Below, piece after piece: positions 15,169 to 22,840 of a stretch of 34,985 nucleotides of DNA (position 1 is the stretch's first letter; each line of letters starts with the position of its first letter). A program made the translations under genes and the position numbers. The notes beneath the pieces were generated by a model. The model worked only from the letters and a program-made list of their open reading frames with translations. It was not told the DNA's origin and made no database searches. The DNA is from CAYVCG01 sp964449985 (lineage in GTDB: Bacteria; Bacillota; Clostridia; Lachnospirales; WRAX01). Location: assembly GCA_964449985.1 (NCBI GenBank), contig CAYVCG010000014.1:1-34985 (forward strand), given 5' to 3'.

Positions 15169-17787
15169 CTAACTTTGCTTTTCTATTTTTGTTTTCAACT
15201 CATATAGCTTTTTTAATGCTTCTCTTGGGGTTAATCTGTTAATGTCTATTTCCTCAAGCTCATTTATAATTATTTTATGATTTGTTACAGAGGCGTTGGT
15301 TTTCGGCAGTTTATAGTTGATTTCGCCGTCAAACATGGCTTCTCCTGCAATACGCTCGGACGTTTTTGTAACATCGGAATCATTAAGCGCCTTTAAAATT
15401 TCTTTTGCGCGGGATATTACGTTGTCCGGAACACCGGCCAGCCTTGCCACCTGTATGCCATAGCTATTGTCAGCCCCTCCGCGAACGATTCGGCGCAAGA
15501 ATATAACGTCATCGCCATCCTCTTTAACGGTTATGCAATAGTTATTAACCCCCTGTACCTTTCCTTCAAGCTCTGTAAGCTCATGATAATGTGTTGCAAA
15601 AAGGGTTTTCGCGCCAATACGGTTTTTATCGGCGATATATTCAAGGACAGACCAAGCTATGCTAAGCCCGTCAAACGTACTTGTTCCGCGACCGATTTCA
15701 TCTAGGATAAGCAGGCTGTTTTTCGTTGCGTTATGCAATATGTTTGCGACTTCTGTCATTTCAACCATAAACGTGCTTTGCCCTGTAGCAAGATCGTCAG
15801 ATGCGCCGACACGCGTAAAAATCCTGTCCACAGCTCCGATAACTGCGCTTTCCGCCGGAACAAAGCTGCCAATTTGAGCCATTAAAACGATTAATGCTGT
15901 TTGGCGCATATATGTTGATTTTCCCGCCATATTTGGGCCCGTTATGATAGCGAGCCTGTTATCATCATTATCCAAAAATGTATCATTCGGGATAAAAGTG
16001 TTTTCCGTCATTTGCTCCACCACGGGATGACGGCCGTTTATAATATTTATGCATCCGTTGTTATTGATCACAGGCTTAACATAAGCGTTTCTTACGGCAA
16101 CATCTGCAAGGGAAATGCAACAATCCAAAACAGAAACAACCCTTGCGCAAGTTTGAACTCTTGCCGTTTCGTCGCCGACTTTTGAACGCATTTCCATGAA
16201 AATATCATATTCTAGAGCTGTTATTTTTTCGTCTGCTCCTAGTATTGCGTCTTCAATCTGTTTAAGCCCTTCTGTCGTATATCTTTCGCAGTTTGAGAGT
16301 GTTTGCCGCCTTATGTATCTGTCGGGAACGATATTCTTATATGAATTGCTAATTTCTATGTAATAGCCAAAAACTTTGTTATATCGGATTTTTAGCGTTT
16401 TAATGCCTGTTTGTTCTTTTTCCCTGTTTTCCATTTCTAAAAGCCATGATGTTCCCTTGTTTTTGGCTTCTCTAAAGGAATCAAGTTCTTGGTTATATCC
16501 ATCTTTAATAAATCCGCCTTCACGTATGCCTGCTGGCGGCTCTTCAATAAAAGCATTGTCAATAATAGAATAAACGTCAGTCAGCACATCCAGATCATTA
16601 TATAAATCAATGTTAAGTTGTGCCTTGCAAGCTCCTATGATGTTTTTTAAGTCCGGCAAATACTGTATGGATTTCTTTAGCGCCACAAAATCTCTGGCGT
16701 TTGCAGAAGCATACACTATACGCCCAATTATTCTCTCAATATCGTGAACTGTGTTTAGAAGCTCTTTTATTTCCTCAGTTAAAAGTAAATCCGACGAAAA
16801 TTCCTCAACGCTGTCCAGCCGTTTGTTGATTTCCTCTGTATTCATAAGGGGTTGTTCTATCCATTTTCGAAGCATCCTGGCACCCATAGGCGTTCTTGTT
16901 TTATCCAGAACCCAGAGGAGTGTTCCTTTTTTTGATTTATCACGGATAGTTTCAGTCAATTCCAGATTTCTTCTGGAGGAAGAATCGATGACCATAAATT
17001 CGTTTTTAACATGCTTCTTAATGCTTGTTATATGGGAAAGAGACGTTTTTTGCGTCTCATACAAATATTCAAGCAAAGCGCCCGAGGCGCAAATACAACG
17101 TTTGTTATCCTCAAGGCCAAAACCATTAAGCGTCAGGACATCAAAATGAGAGAGAAGTTTTTTTCGCGCTGTTTCAAAAGAATATGCCCATGCCTCATAA
17201 ATATTCACTTTAAGGCGAAACATCTTTTCTATAATAGCCTTGCCATCAAAGTTTATATTTGCAATAATCTCGACAGGGGAGTATTTTGCTATCTCATCCG
17301 TTATTTTTATTTCATCGTCCTTGTTTATTTCGGTGCAGAAAAAATCCCCAGTCGAGACATCCGCAAAGGATAGGCCAAAACCATCCTTATCCTCATAAAT
17401 AGACATGACATAGTTGTTTTTTTGGGAATCGAGGAAGTTACTATCTATAATTGTTCCCGGAGTTATAACCCGGACGACTTCTCTTTTTACAATCTTTTTT
17501 GTTGCCTTAGGGTCTTCGACTTGTTCACAAATGGCGACTTTGTAGCCTTTTTCCACAAGCCTTGCTATATATCCTTCAGCCGCATGAAACGGAACGCCGC
17601 ACATAGGCGCTCGATCTTCCTGACCACAATCACGGCCCGTCAGAACGATATCAAGCTCCTTTGAGGCGATAAGAGCATCGTCAAAAAATAGTTCATAAAA
17701 ATCTCCCAGCCTGAAAAACACAAGACAATATTTATATTCGTTTTTTATAGAAAAGTATTGCTCCATCATTGGGGAATATCCAGCCAT
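15169..17787 (-). CDS. mutS: DNA mismatch repair protein MutS
   Basis: I start at the ATG at 17787-17785 (MAGYSPMMEQY), which has CGGAG upstream and leaves 25 bp after the preceding gene; a longer frame to 17853 would overlap that gene and adds residues unlike MutS. The 872-residue protein carries the mismatch-reading F30-Y31-E32 in GDFYELF and a Walker A GPNMAGKST near residue 615. DEIGRGTSTFDG (Walker B) and ATHYHEL follow. It binds base mismatches and recruits MutL. All five domains appear present at normal length. Confidence 0.96.
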   Translation of the reverse strand: MAGYSPMMEQYFSIKNEYKYCLVFFRLGDFYELFFDDALIASKELDIVLTGRDCGQEDRAPMCGVPFHAAEGYIARLVEKGYKVAICEQVEDPKATKKIVKREVVRVITPGTIIDSNFLDSQKNNYVMSIYEDKDGFGLSFADVSTGDFFCTEINKDDEIKITDEIAKYSPVEIIANINFDGKAIIEKMFRLKVNIYEAWAYSFETARKKLLSHFDVLTLNGFGLEDNKRCICASGALLEYLYETQKTSLSHITSIKKHVKNEFMVIDSSSRRNLELTETIRDKSKKGTLLWVLDKTRTPMGARMLRKWIEQPLMNTEEINKRLDSVEEFSSDLLLTEEIKELLNTVHDIERIIGRIVYASANARDFVALKKSIQYLPDLKNIIGACKAQLNIDLYNDLDVLTDVYSIIDNAFIEEPPAGIREGGFIKDGYNQELDSFREAKNKGTSWLLEMENREKEQTGIKTLKIRYNKVFGYYIEISNSYKNIVPDRYIRRQTLSNCERYTTEGLKQIEDAILGADEKITALEYDIFMEMRSKVGDETARVQTCARVVSVLDCCISLADVAVRNAYVKPVINNNGCINIINGRHPVVEQMTENTFIPNDTFLDNDDNRLAIITGPNMAGKSTYMRQTALIVLMAQIGSFVPAESAVIGAVDRIFTRVGASDDLATGQSTFMVEMTEVANILHNATKNSLLILDEIGRGTSTFDGLSIAWSVLEYIADKNRIGAKTLFATHYHELTELEGKVQGVNNYCITVKEDGDDVIFLRRIVRGGADNSYGIQVARLAGVPDNVISRAKEILKALNDSDVTKTSERIAGEAMFDGEINYKLPKTNASVTNHKIIINELEEIDINRLTPREALKKLYELKTKIEKQS

Positions 17788-17812
17788 AACATATCTCCGT
17801 TCAGTAAAAAAA

Positions 17813-18208
17813 TTATGCCTTGCAACCAGCGCATCCGCCGCATTCTCCACCACAGCCGTTCTCTGGCAAATCCCCGGTTATTGTAGCTTTTATAATACCA
17901 AGGGCTTGATTAACAAACGCCAAAAACTCAGCCTCGCTGTCCAAAAGCTCGTTTATTACGGGTTGTTTTTTCAAATAATCGGACTTTTCCAGAAGATTTT
18001 GCGATGCTTTTGTGTATTCGTCTTGATTCATTACGCCCATCTTTACGCTTTCTCTTATGTTTTCCTGATAAGCCTTGAAATCCTCAAACGTACGGACGGC
18101 TTCTTGATTATTATCAAATGCTTCCCTTGCCGCAGTAACACGCTGTCCTTGGTCTGATTCTAACAATAACTTTCCAAATTCTCGTGCTTTATCAAAATAT
18201 ATAGACAT
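17813..18208 (-). CDS. YlbF/YmcA family regulator with cysteine-rich tail
   Basis: The 131-residue, mostly helical protein belongs to the YlbF/YmcA family (DUF964). Its place between miaB and mutS is the same as ymcA in Bacillus subtilis. There YmcA, YlbF and YaaT form the Y complex, which works with RNase Y in mRNA maturation and affects sporulation, competence and biofilm formation. The last residues contain C119, C123, C126 and C129 (CGGECGGCAGC), a plausible iron-sulfur ligand set; the Bacillus complex is reported to bind 4Fe-4S clusters. GGAGC precedes the ATG. It may combine YmcA position with a YlbF-like tail, so I give no symbol. Confidence 0.85.
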   Translation of the reverse strand: MSIYFDKAREFGKLLLESDQGQRVTAAREAFDNNQEAVRTFEDFKAYQENIRESVKMGVMNQDEYTKASQNLLEKSDYLKKQPVINELLDSEAEFLAFVNQALGIIKATITGDLPENGCGGECGGCAGCKA

Positions 18209-18231
18209 ATCTTTTAAGCTCCTTTTTTGGC

Positions 18232-19659
18232 CTATTCCAGCTCGCCAATTAAATAAAACGTCTTACAATCAACTATCTTTACGCGAACTATCTTGCCGAT
18301 TAGCTCCTTTCCGGCGGGGAAATGGACGAGGGAATAATCATCCGTCCTTCCGGTCAAACAATTCTCATTTGTTGGGCTAACATCCTCAGCAAGCACCTCA
18401 TAAACATTGCCTATATGTTCTCGGCTTTTTTCAAGAATAAGCGGATTTAACAATGACAAAAGCTTATCGAACCGCGCTTTGACAATATCCTCAGGGACTT
18501 GTTCTTCCATGGAGGCAGCAGGAGTGCCTGTCCTCTTTGAATAAATAAAAGTAAACGCTCCATTAAAGCGGACATTCCTTACTATATCAAGAGTATCCTC
18601 AAAATCCTCGTCTGTTTCGCCGGGGAAGCCTACGATAATATCCGTTGTCAGGCCGATATCGGGTATTTCCTTTTTTATTTTTGCTATTAAATCCAAATAT
18701 CCTTCTTTTGTATATTTTCTATTCATTCGTTTTAATACATTTGTGCTTCCTGCTTGAAACGGAAGATGGACAAAATTGCATATCTTTTTATTGTCCCGTA
18801 TGACGTGTATGAGTTCATCGGATAAATCCTTAGGGTGGGACGTCATAAACCTTATGCGTTCTATACCGTCTATTTCTGCTATCTTTTGAAGAAGCTGAGC
18901 AAACGTAATCTCATTTTCCAATCCCAAACCATAGGAATTTACGTTTTGGCCTAAAAGCATGACTTCTACAACACCGTCATCAGCCAAGGTTTTGATCTCT
19001 CTTAAAATATCTTCCGGCTCACGGCTTCTTTCTCTTCCGCGGACGTATGGAACGATACAATATGTGCAAAAGTTGTTGCAGCCATACATAATATTGACTC
19101 CGGCTTTAAAGCTGTATTCCCGCTTTACGGGCAGATCGTCGGCTATATCCTTGTGGTGCTCCCAAACATCTATAATCATGCCGCCCGTTTCCATGTTTGT
19201 ATATAAAAGCTGGGGAAGACGGTGCAAGTTGAATGTTCCAAAAATAACATCCACATGGTTGTATGCCTGCTTGATTTTGTCAAGCACTGTTTTTTGCTGC
19301 ATCATGCAGCCGCAAAGCACGATTTTTAAATCCGGATTTTTCTGTTTAACATGCTTTAAATGCCCGACATTGCCATAGACTTTATTCTCAGCATTTTCGC
19401 GGACGCAGCAAGTATTATATACGATAACATCGGCTGTGTTTTCATCTTGGCCCGGAACATAGCCCATTTCATGAAGCATTCCCGAAAGCTTTTCAGAATC
19501 GTGAACGTTCATTTGGCATCCAAAGGTTGATATATAAAAAGTTTTGCGCCTTTGCGCCGTTTCAAAATATATGTTATTTAATTCTTGTATTTTATCTATA
19601 AATTCTTTTTGAACGTCCAATTCCTCTTGCGAAACGCTTACAACATCTTTTCTTTTCAT
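18232..19659 (-). CDS. miaB: tRNA-2-methylthio-N6-dimethylallyladenosine synthase MiaB
   Basis: The 475-residue radical SAM methylthiotransferase adds a methylthio group to i6A37 of tRNA. The N-terminal UPF0004 domain has the auxiliary-cluster cysteines C48 (FGCQMN), C84 (TCCVRE) and C118 (LCGCM). The radical SAM cluster is C194-x3-C198-x2-C201 in MYGCNNFCTYCIVP. A TRAM domain ends the protein (about 410-475). GGAGTG lies upstream of the ATG. It is the first gene of a seven-gene operon with a promoter at 19725-19697. Confidence 0.96.
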   Translation of the reverse strand: MKRKDVVSVSQEELDVQKEFIDKIQELNNIYFETAQRRKTFYISTFGCQMNVHDSEKLSGMLHEMGYVPGQDENTADVIVYNTCCVRENAENKVYGNVGHLKHVKQKNPDLKIVLCGCMMQQKTVLDKIKQAYNHVDVIFGTFNLHRLPQLLYTNMETGGMIIDVWEHHKDIADDLPVKREYSFKAGVNIMYGCNNFCTYCIVPYVRGRERSREPEDILREIKTLADDGVVEVMLLGQNVNSYGLGLENEITFAQLLQKIAEIDGIERIRFMTSHPKDLSDELIHVIRDNKKICNFVHLPFQAGSTNVLKRMNRKYTKEGYLDLIAKIKKEIPDIGLTTDIIVGFPGETDEDFEDTLDIVRNVRFNGAFTFIYSKRTGTPAASMEEQVPEDIVKARFDKLLSLLNPLILEKSREHIGNVYEVLAEDVSPTNENCLTGRTDDYSLVHFPAGKELIGKIVRVKIVDCKTFYLIGELE

Positions 19660-19696
19660 TATAACACTCCATTAAATTATTACAGCAATATCTCGT

Positions 19697-19725
19697 ATTA
19701 TAATATACTTATATAAATCATTCAA
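19697..19725 (-). promoter_or_regulatory. Sigma-A promoter of the miaB-ymcA-mutS-mutL-miaA-hfq-ynbB operon
   Basis: On the minus strand TTGAAT (19725-19720), a 17-bp spacer and perfect TATAAT (19702-19697) lie about 40 bases before miaB. No other comparable promoter is seen inside the closely packed operon. Confidence 0.65.
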
Positions 19726-19845
19726 CCGATTTTGATAAATTTATACATTGTATTGTGTTTTCTACGGATAATTATACATCAAAATTCAAATAATAGTTTG
19801 GTAAACGATAATGATGATAGCTTCTTTTAAGGAGAGTGGATAAAA

Positions 19846-20079
19846 ATGAAAAATAATACTAGCAAACAAAAAAATGAATATCCAGACCCCAATAGCGTTG
19901 AGGAAAACAACGTGGTTTCGTCAACAGACTGCACAGGGGCTGTTCGCTGGTTTCCTATGGAAAAGGAAACGATGCATAATTACGGCGAACTTTGCAACGT
20001 GCTACCCCAGGGCGCGCTTGATGTCGTAGAAGAAGAGCTTAAAAAAGAATACGAAATGGATAAGAAAAACAAAAAATAA
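19846..20079 (+). CDS. Small hydrophilic protein of unknown function
   Basis: The 77-residue protein has an excellent ribosome binding site (AAGGAGAGTG) and a hairpin terminator behind it, so it is probably real although no family is recognised. The N terminus is Asn/Lys/Ser-rich and likely disordered. The middle holds STDCTGAVRWFPMEKETMHNYGELCNVLPQG with two cysteines 20 residues apart, quoted here only to show the core; the C terminus is a charged helix ending KKNKK. No signal peptide or membrane segment is seen. A single-gene transcription unit of this kind could be a sporulation or stress protein, but nothing in the sequence proves it. Confidence 0.65.
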   Translation: MKNNTSKQKNEYPDPNSVEENNVVSSTDCTGAVRWFPMEKETMHNYGELCNVLPQGALDVVEEELKKEYEMDKKNKK

Positions 20080-20111
20080 GGCTGAGCTTTTAATATGGCT
20101 CTTAAAACAAT

Positions 20112-20143
20112 TTTGGGGAAGCTTTTTTAAAGCCTCCCCAAAG
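20112..20143. terminator. Terminator hairpin between convergent genes
   Basis: TTTGGGGAAGCTTT and AAAGCCTCCCCAAA pair over 14 positions with one mismatch and a short loop. It lies between the small protein gene (plus) and the AhpD-like gene (minus) and can serve both strands; the plus side is followed by GTTTTATA. Confidence 0.65.
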
Positions 20144-20166
20144 TTTTATATCGCCAAGTCCTAATC

Positions 20167-20508
20167 TTATTTATTTAAAAACTGCTGAGCGCATTCAAAT
20201 GCCTTTCCTGCATACATAACTGACGGGCCACCGCCCATCATAATAGCTATTTCAATTGTATCCGAAATTTCATCAAGCGTCGCCCCTTCTCTAACGCAGG
20301 CCGAAACATGGGATATTATACAGCCTTCACAGCGTATAGCGATAGCTATGCCAAGGGCAATAAGCTCTTTTTGCTTAGCGTCTAATGTTTTTGATGCACA
20401 AGCCTTTTTGTGTAGATTTTTAAAAGCATCACCAACTTCAGCACATTGGCTGAATAGGTTCTTATTTCTATTTACTATTTCCTGATATTCATTTAAATAA
20501 TCTGTCAT
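20167..20508 (-). CDS. AhpD-like carboxymuconolactone decarboxylase family protein
   Basis: The 113-residue all-helical protein belongs to the CMD/AhpD-like family. The signature C60-x2-C63-x3-H67 in RCEGCIISH is intact, the redox-active pair used by AhpD-type alkylhydroperoxidase/disulfide reductases. Glycine-rich MMGGGPSVMYA near residue 90 is also typical. It is probably a cytoplasmic thiol-dependent peroxidase or disulfide reductase; the exact partner is unknown. GGGGA precedes the ATG. An extended -10 (TGATATACT, 20551-20543 on the minus strand) lies about 35 bases upstream. Confidence 0.85.
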   Translation of the reverse strand: MTDYLNEYQEIVNRNKNLFSQCAEVGDAFKNLHKKACASKTLDAKQKELIALGIAIAIRCEGCIISHVSACVREGATLDEISDTIEIAIMMGGGPSVMYAGKAFECAQQFLNK

Positions 20509-20812
20509 AAAGAAATCCCCTTTATAGTTTTTTGTATAACTTAGTATATCACAATCAAATAAAAATACTACAAAAAATATTGGTTTGCCCGCAAATGAAA
20601 CTAGGGAATTTAATTGTATTTTAGAATTGATTTGTTTGATAATTGCGTTAATCTATAGGGGTGTTGTTGTTCGTGTTTATTTACAACAATCAATCTTGAT
20701 CGTCCAAAAGTTTTGTGATATATTTAAGATAATTTTTAAATTTGACGAAATATATGGTGATACTGCATGTAGATTTTTGGCGATTTAAAAGCAAGATTTT
20801 TATTATTTTAAA

Positions 20813-20841
20813 TTGACTTATAAATTGATATATGCTAAAAT
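20813..20841 (+). promoter_or_regulatory. Promoter of the LacI-controlled sugar operon
   Basis: TTGACT (20813-20818), 17 bp, TAAAAT (20836-20841), with an extended TGC before the -10. The predicted start point falls at the left edge of the operator at 20851, the expected layout for repression. Confidence 0.7.
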
Positions 20842-20850
20842 TATCTTCAA

Positions 20851-20870
20851 AGAGTGAAACGTTTCGCTCT
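20851..20870 (+). promoter_or_regulatory. Operator 1 for the LacI-family regulator
   Basis: A 20-bp palindrome, arms AGAGTGAAAC and GTTTCGCTCT, differs from perfect symmetry in one pair. The centre ACGT in GAAACGTTTC is typical of LacI-family operators. It sits directly downstream of the promoter and shares its core with operator 2 at 22805-22818. Confidence 0.75.
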
Positions 20871-20889
20871 ATAAAGGAGGTCTTGTAAA

Positions 20890-21738
20890 ATGCCGCTTAT
20901 TGATACAAAGGATATGCTTTTAAAAGCACAGAAAGGAAATTATGCGGTTTGTGCATTTAATGCTGAAAATTTAGAGATGGTTCAGGCGATTGTTAGGGGT
21001 GCGGAGGAAATGTCTGCTCCTGTTATTGTTCAGACAACTCCATCAACAGTCCGATATACAGATGTTGAGTATTTCTTTGCAGCTGTTTCTACGGCAGCGA
21101 AAAATGCTACCGTTCCGGTTGCGCTCCATCTTGATCATGGAGATAGCTTTGAGCTTGTGTGCCGCGCTATCAGAGCAGGGTATACATCGGTTATGATTGA
21201 TGGCAGCCATGCCGCTTTTGAAGATAATATTGCAATAACAAAAAAGGTTGTTGAGCTTGCGAAAAATGTCGCTGTCCCTGTTGAGGGTGAGTTGGGGCAG
21301 GTCGGTGGCAAGGAAGACGATTTAGAGGCCGGGGAAGGCGCTTACACAAATCCAAAAGATGCTGTTGAATTTGTGGAGAGAACCGGGGTTGATTCATTAG
21401 CCGTTGGTATTGGAACGGCTCATGGATTTTATGCTGTCAAACCGGTTTTGGATTTAGACAGGCTGTCCGAAATAAGCGGCCTTGTTTCTATTCCTATTGT
21501 TTTGCATGGTGCGACGGGGCTTTCTGACGACGTAATCATTGAATGCATTAAGCGTGGTATTTGTAAGGTCAATTTTGCAACGGAATTGCGCGCCGCTTAC
21601 ACAAATGCGGTCAGGGAGACGTTGGAGAATGACAAGGCTATAGTCGATGTTAAAATATATAGCAAGAATGCAAGACAGAAGGTTATGGAACTGGTTAAGA
21701 AAAAGATCTCAGTTTCAGGTTCTTTTGGAAAAGCGTAA
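20890..21738 (+). CDS. Class II ketose-bisphosphate aldolase, GatY/KbaY-like
   Basis: The 282-residue protein is a zinc-dependent class II aldolase of the fructose/tagatose-bisphosphate family. Zinc ligands H83 (HLDHGDS), H178 (GTAHGF) and H206 (LHGATG) and the catalytic D82 are present, with VEGELGQVGG at 131-140. Sequence style fits GatY/KbaY (tagatose-1,6-bisphosphate cleavage to dihydroxyacetone phosphate and glyceraldehyde 3-phosphate), and a GatZ/KbaZ-like partner gene closes the operon. Fructose-bisphosphate activity or a ketose-1-phosphate substrate cannot be excluded. AAAGGAGG precedes the ATG. It is the first gene under operator 1. Confidence 0.88.
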   Translation: MPLIDTKDMLLKAQKGNYAVCAFNAENLEMVQAIVRGAEEMSAPVIVQTTPSTVRYTDVEYFFAAVSTAAKNATVPVALHLDHGDSFELVCRAIRAGYTSVMIDGSHAAFEDNIAITKKVVELAKNVAVPVEGELGQVGGKEDDLEAGEGAYTNPKDAVEFVERTGVDSLAVGIGTAHGFYAVKPVLDLDRLSEISGLVSIPIVLHGATGLSDDVIIECIKRGICKVNFATELRAAYTNAVRETLENDKAIVDVKIYSKNARQKVMELVKKKISVSGSFGKA

Positions 21739-21757
21739 ATATAAGGACTGATTTATA

Positions 21758-22759
21758 TTGAAGGCTACTATAAAAGACATACAACGTATGACAAACCTTT
21801 CATTATCAACAATATCAAAGTATATTAACGGTGGGAACGTTCTTGATGAGAACAAGAAGCTTATCGATTCCGCTGTTAAAGAGCTTGATTTTAAGGTGAA
21901 CCAGTTTGCCAGAAGTCTCAAAACTAATAAATCCAACACCGTTGGAGTGCTTATTCCGGAGCTTAATTCAACGTTTAATACTTCCATAATTGCAAACGTT
22001 GAGGATGTTTTGCGCCAGAACAACTATGGCGTTATTGTTTGTGATAGCCGGTTGGATAAAGGCAGTGAACGCCAGGCGATAGATTTTTTGATAAGCAAAA
22101 AGGTCGATGGTATTATTACGATTCCTTATGACAAAAATGGGACTCACCTTAATCAAGCTAGGCGGGAAAACATTCCTGTTGTTCTTATTGACAGGCTTGC
22201 GACAGATTTTGAAACGGATGCAGTCATTATTAATAACAAAGCCGCTTCAAAAACCGCTGTTAACGAGATAATAAAAAACGGCCATAAAAGAATAGGGATA
22301 ATCTGCGTTTCGGATAAGATTTACACTATGAAGGAAAGGATGACGGGATATAAAGAAGCTCTTTCGGAAGCCGGTATTGAATATGATGAAGACCTCGTTT
22401 GTATAGAACCAATGACGATTACCGGAGGTTTTAACGGCTTGAAAAAGCTGATTAATATCCCAAATCCGCCGACAGCTATATTTTTTGTTAATTATGAAAT
22501 AACGCTTGGCGCGATTATCGCTATGAACGAGTTTGGCATAAGGATCGCTGATGATATATCGGTTATTGGTTTTGATAACATGGAGCTTGCTAGAGTTATA
22601 AAGCCTAAGCTGACTATGGTTATACAGCCAATGGAAGAGATTTCGCGCTCTGCCGCAAATCTTATGCTAAAGAGGCTGTCTGGGGAGGCTTGGCCATCAA
22701 AAACGATTGTTTTGGAAGCTGGGCTTCAAAAAGGCCGTTCGGTAAGAAAGTTAACTTAA
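21758..22759 (+). CDS. LacI-family transcriptional regulator
   Basis: The 333-residue protein starts at TTG with AAGGA upstream. The helix-turn-helix is at residues 3-25 (TIKDIQRMTNLSLSTISKYI), the hinge helix at about 48-58, and the periplasmic-binding-like effector domain begins at TVGVLIPEL (61-69). It ends with the FDNMELARVIKPKLTMVIQP pattern common in the family. The gene lies between the aldolase and the kinase, with a palindromic operator before each of these, so it probably represses both and itself until an operon-specific sugar or sugar phosphate binds. Confidence 0.93.
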   Translation: MKATIKDIQRMTNLSLSTISKYINGGNVLDENKKLIDSAVKELDFKVNQFARSLKTNKSNTVGVLIPELNSTFNTSIIANVEDVLRQNNYGVIVCDSRLDKGSERQAIDFLISKKVDGIITIPYDKNGTHLNQARRENIPVVLIDRLATDFETDAVIINNKAASKTAVNEIIKNGHKRIGIICVSDKIYTMKERMTGYKEALSEAGIEYDEDLVCIEPMTITGGFNGLKKLINIPNPPTAIFFVNYEITLGAIIAMNEFGIRIADDISVIGFDNMELARVIKPKLTMVIQPMEEISRSAANLMLKRLSGEAWPSKTIVLEAGLQKGRSVRKLT

Positions 22760-22804
22760 TTTTTTTTATATTTTAATTACATATAAGTGAACTGTAACTA
22801 TTAA

Positions 22805-22818
22805 ACGAAACGTTTCGT
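22805..22818 (+). promoter_or_regulatory. Operator 2 for the LacI-family regulator
   Basis: The perfect 14-bp palindrome ACGAAACGTTTCGT lies 22 bases before the kinase ATG and shares GAAACGTTTCG with operator 1. Only a weak promoter (ATTACA, 17 bp, TATTAA at 22776-22804) is visible in front of it. Confidence 0.75.
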
Positions 22819-22840
22819 ATTGTAAAGGAGTGACGACTAA

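Larger units (their letters stand above)
20509..20889. other. Intergenic region upstream of the sugar operon
   Basis: The 381-bp stretch separates the AhpD-like gene from the aldolase gene. It holds an extended -10 for the minus gene near 20545, the operon promoter (20813-20841) and a LacI-type operator (20851-20870). The part 20580-20800 is AT-rich with no supported gene. Confidence 0.6.

Noticed and set aside
20585..20788. Possible 67-residue ORF upstream of the sugar operon
   Set aside because: No ribosome binding site, AT-driven hydrophobic composition, and it ends just before the operon promoter.
20851..20870. CcpA catabolite-response element at operator 1
   Set aside because: The symmetric core GAAACGTTTC has two bases fewer than a cre site (TGWAANCGNTNWCA), and a second copy stands beside the local LacI gene.
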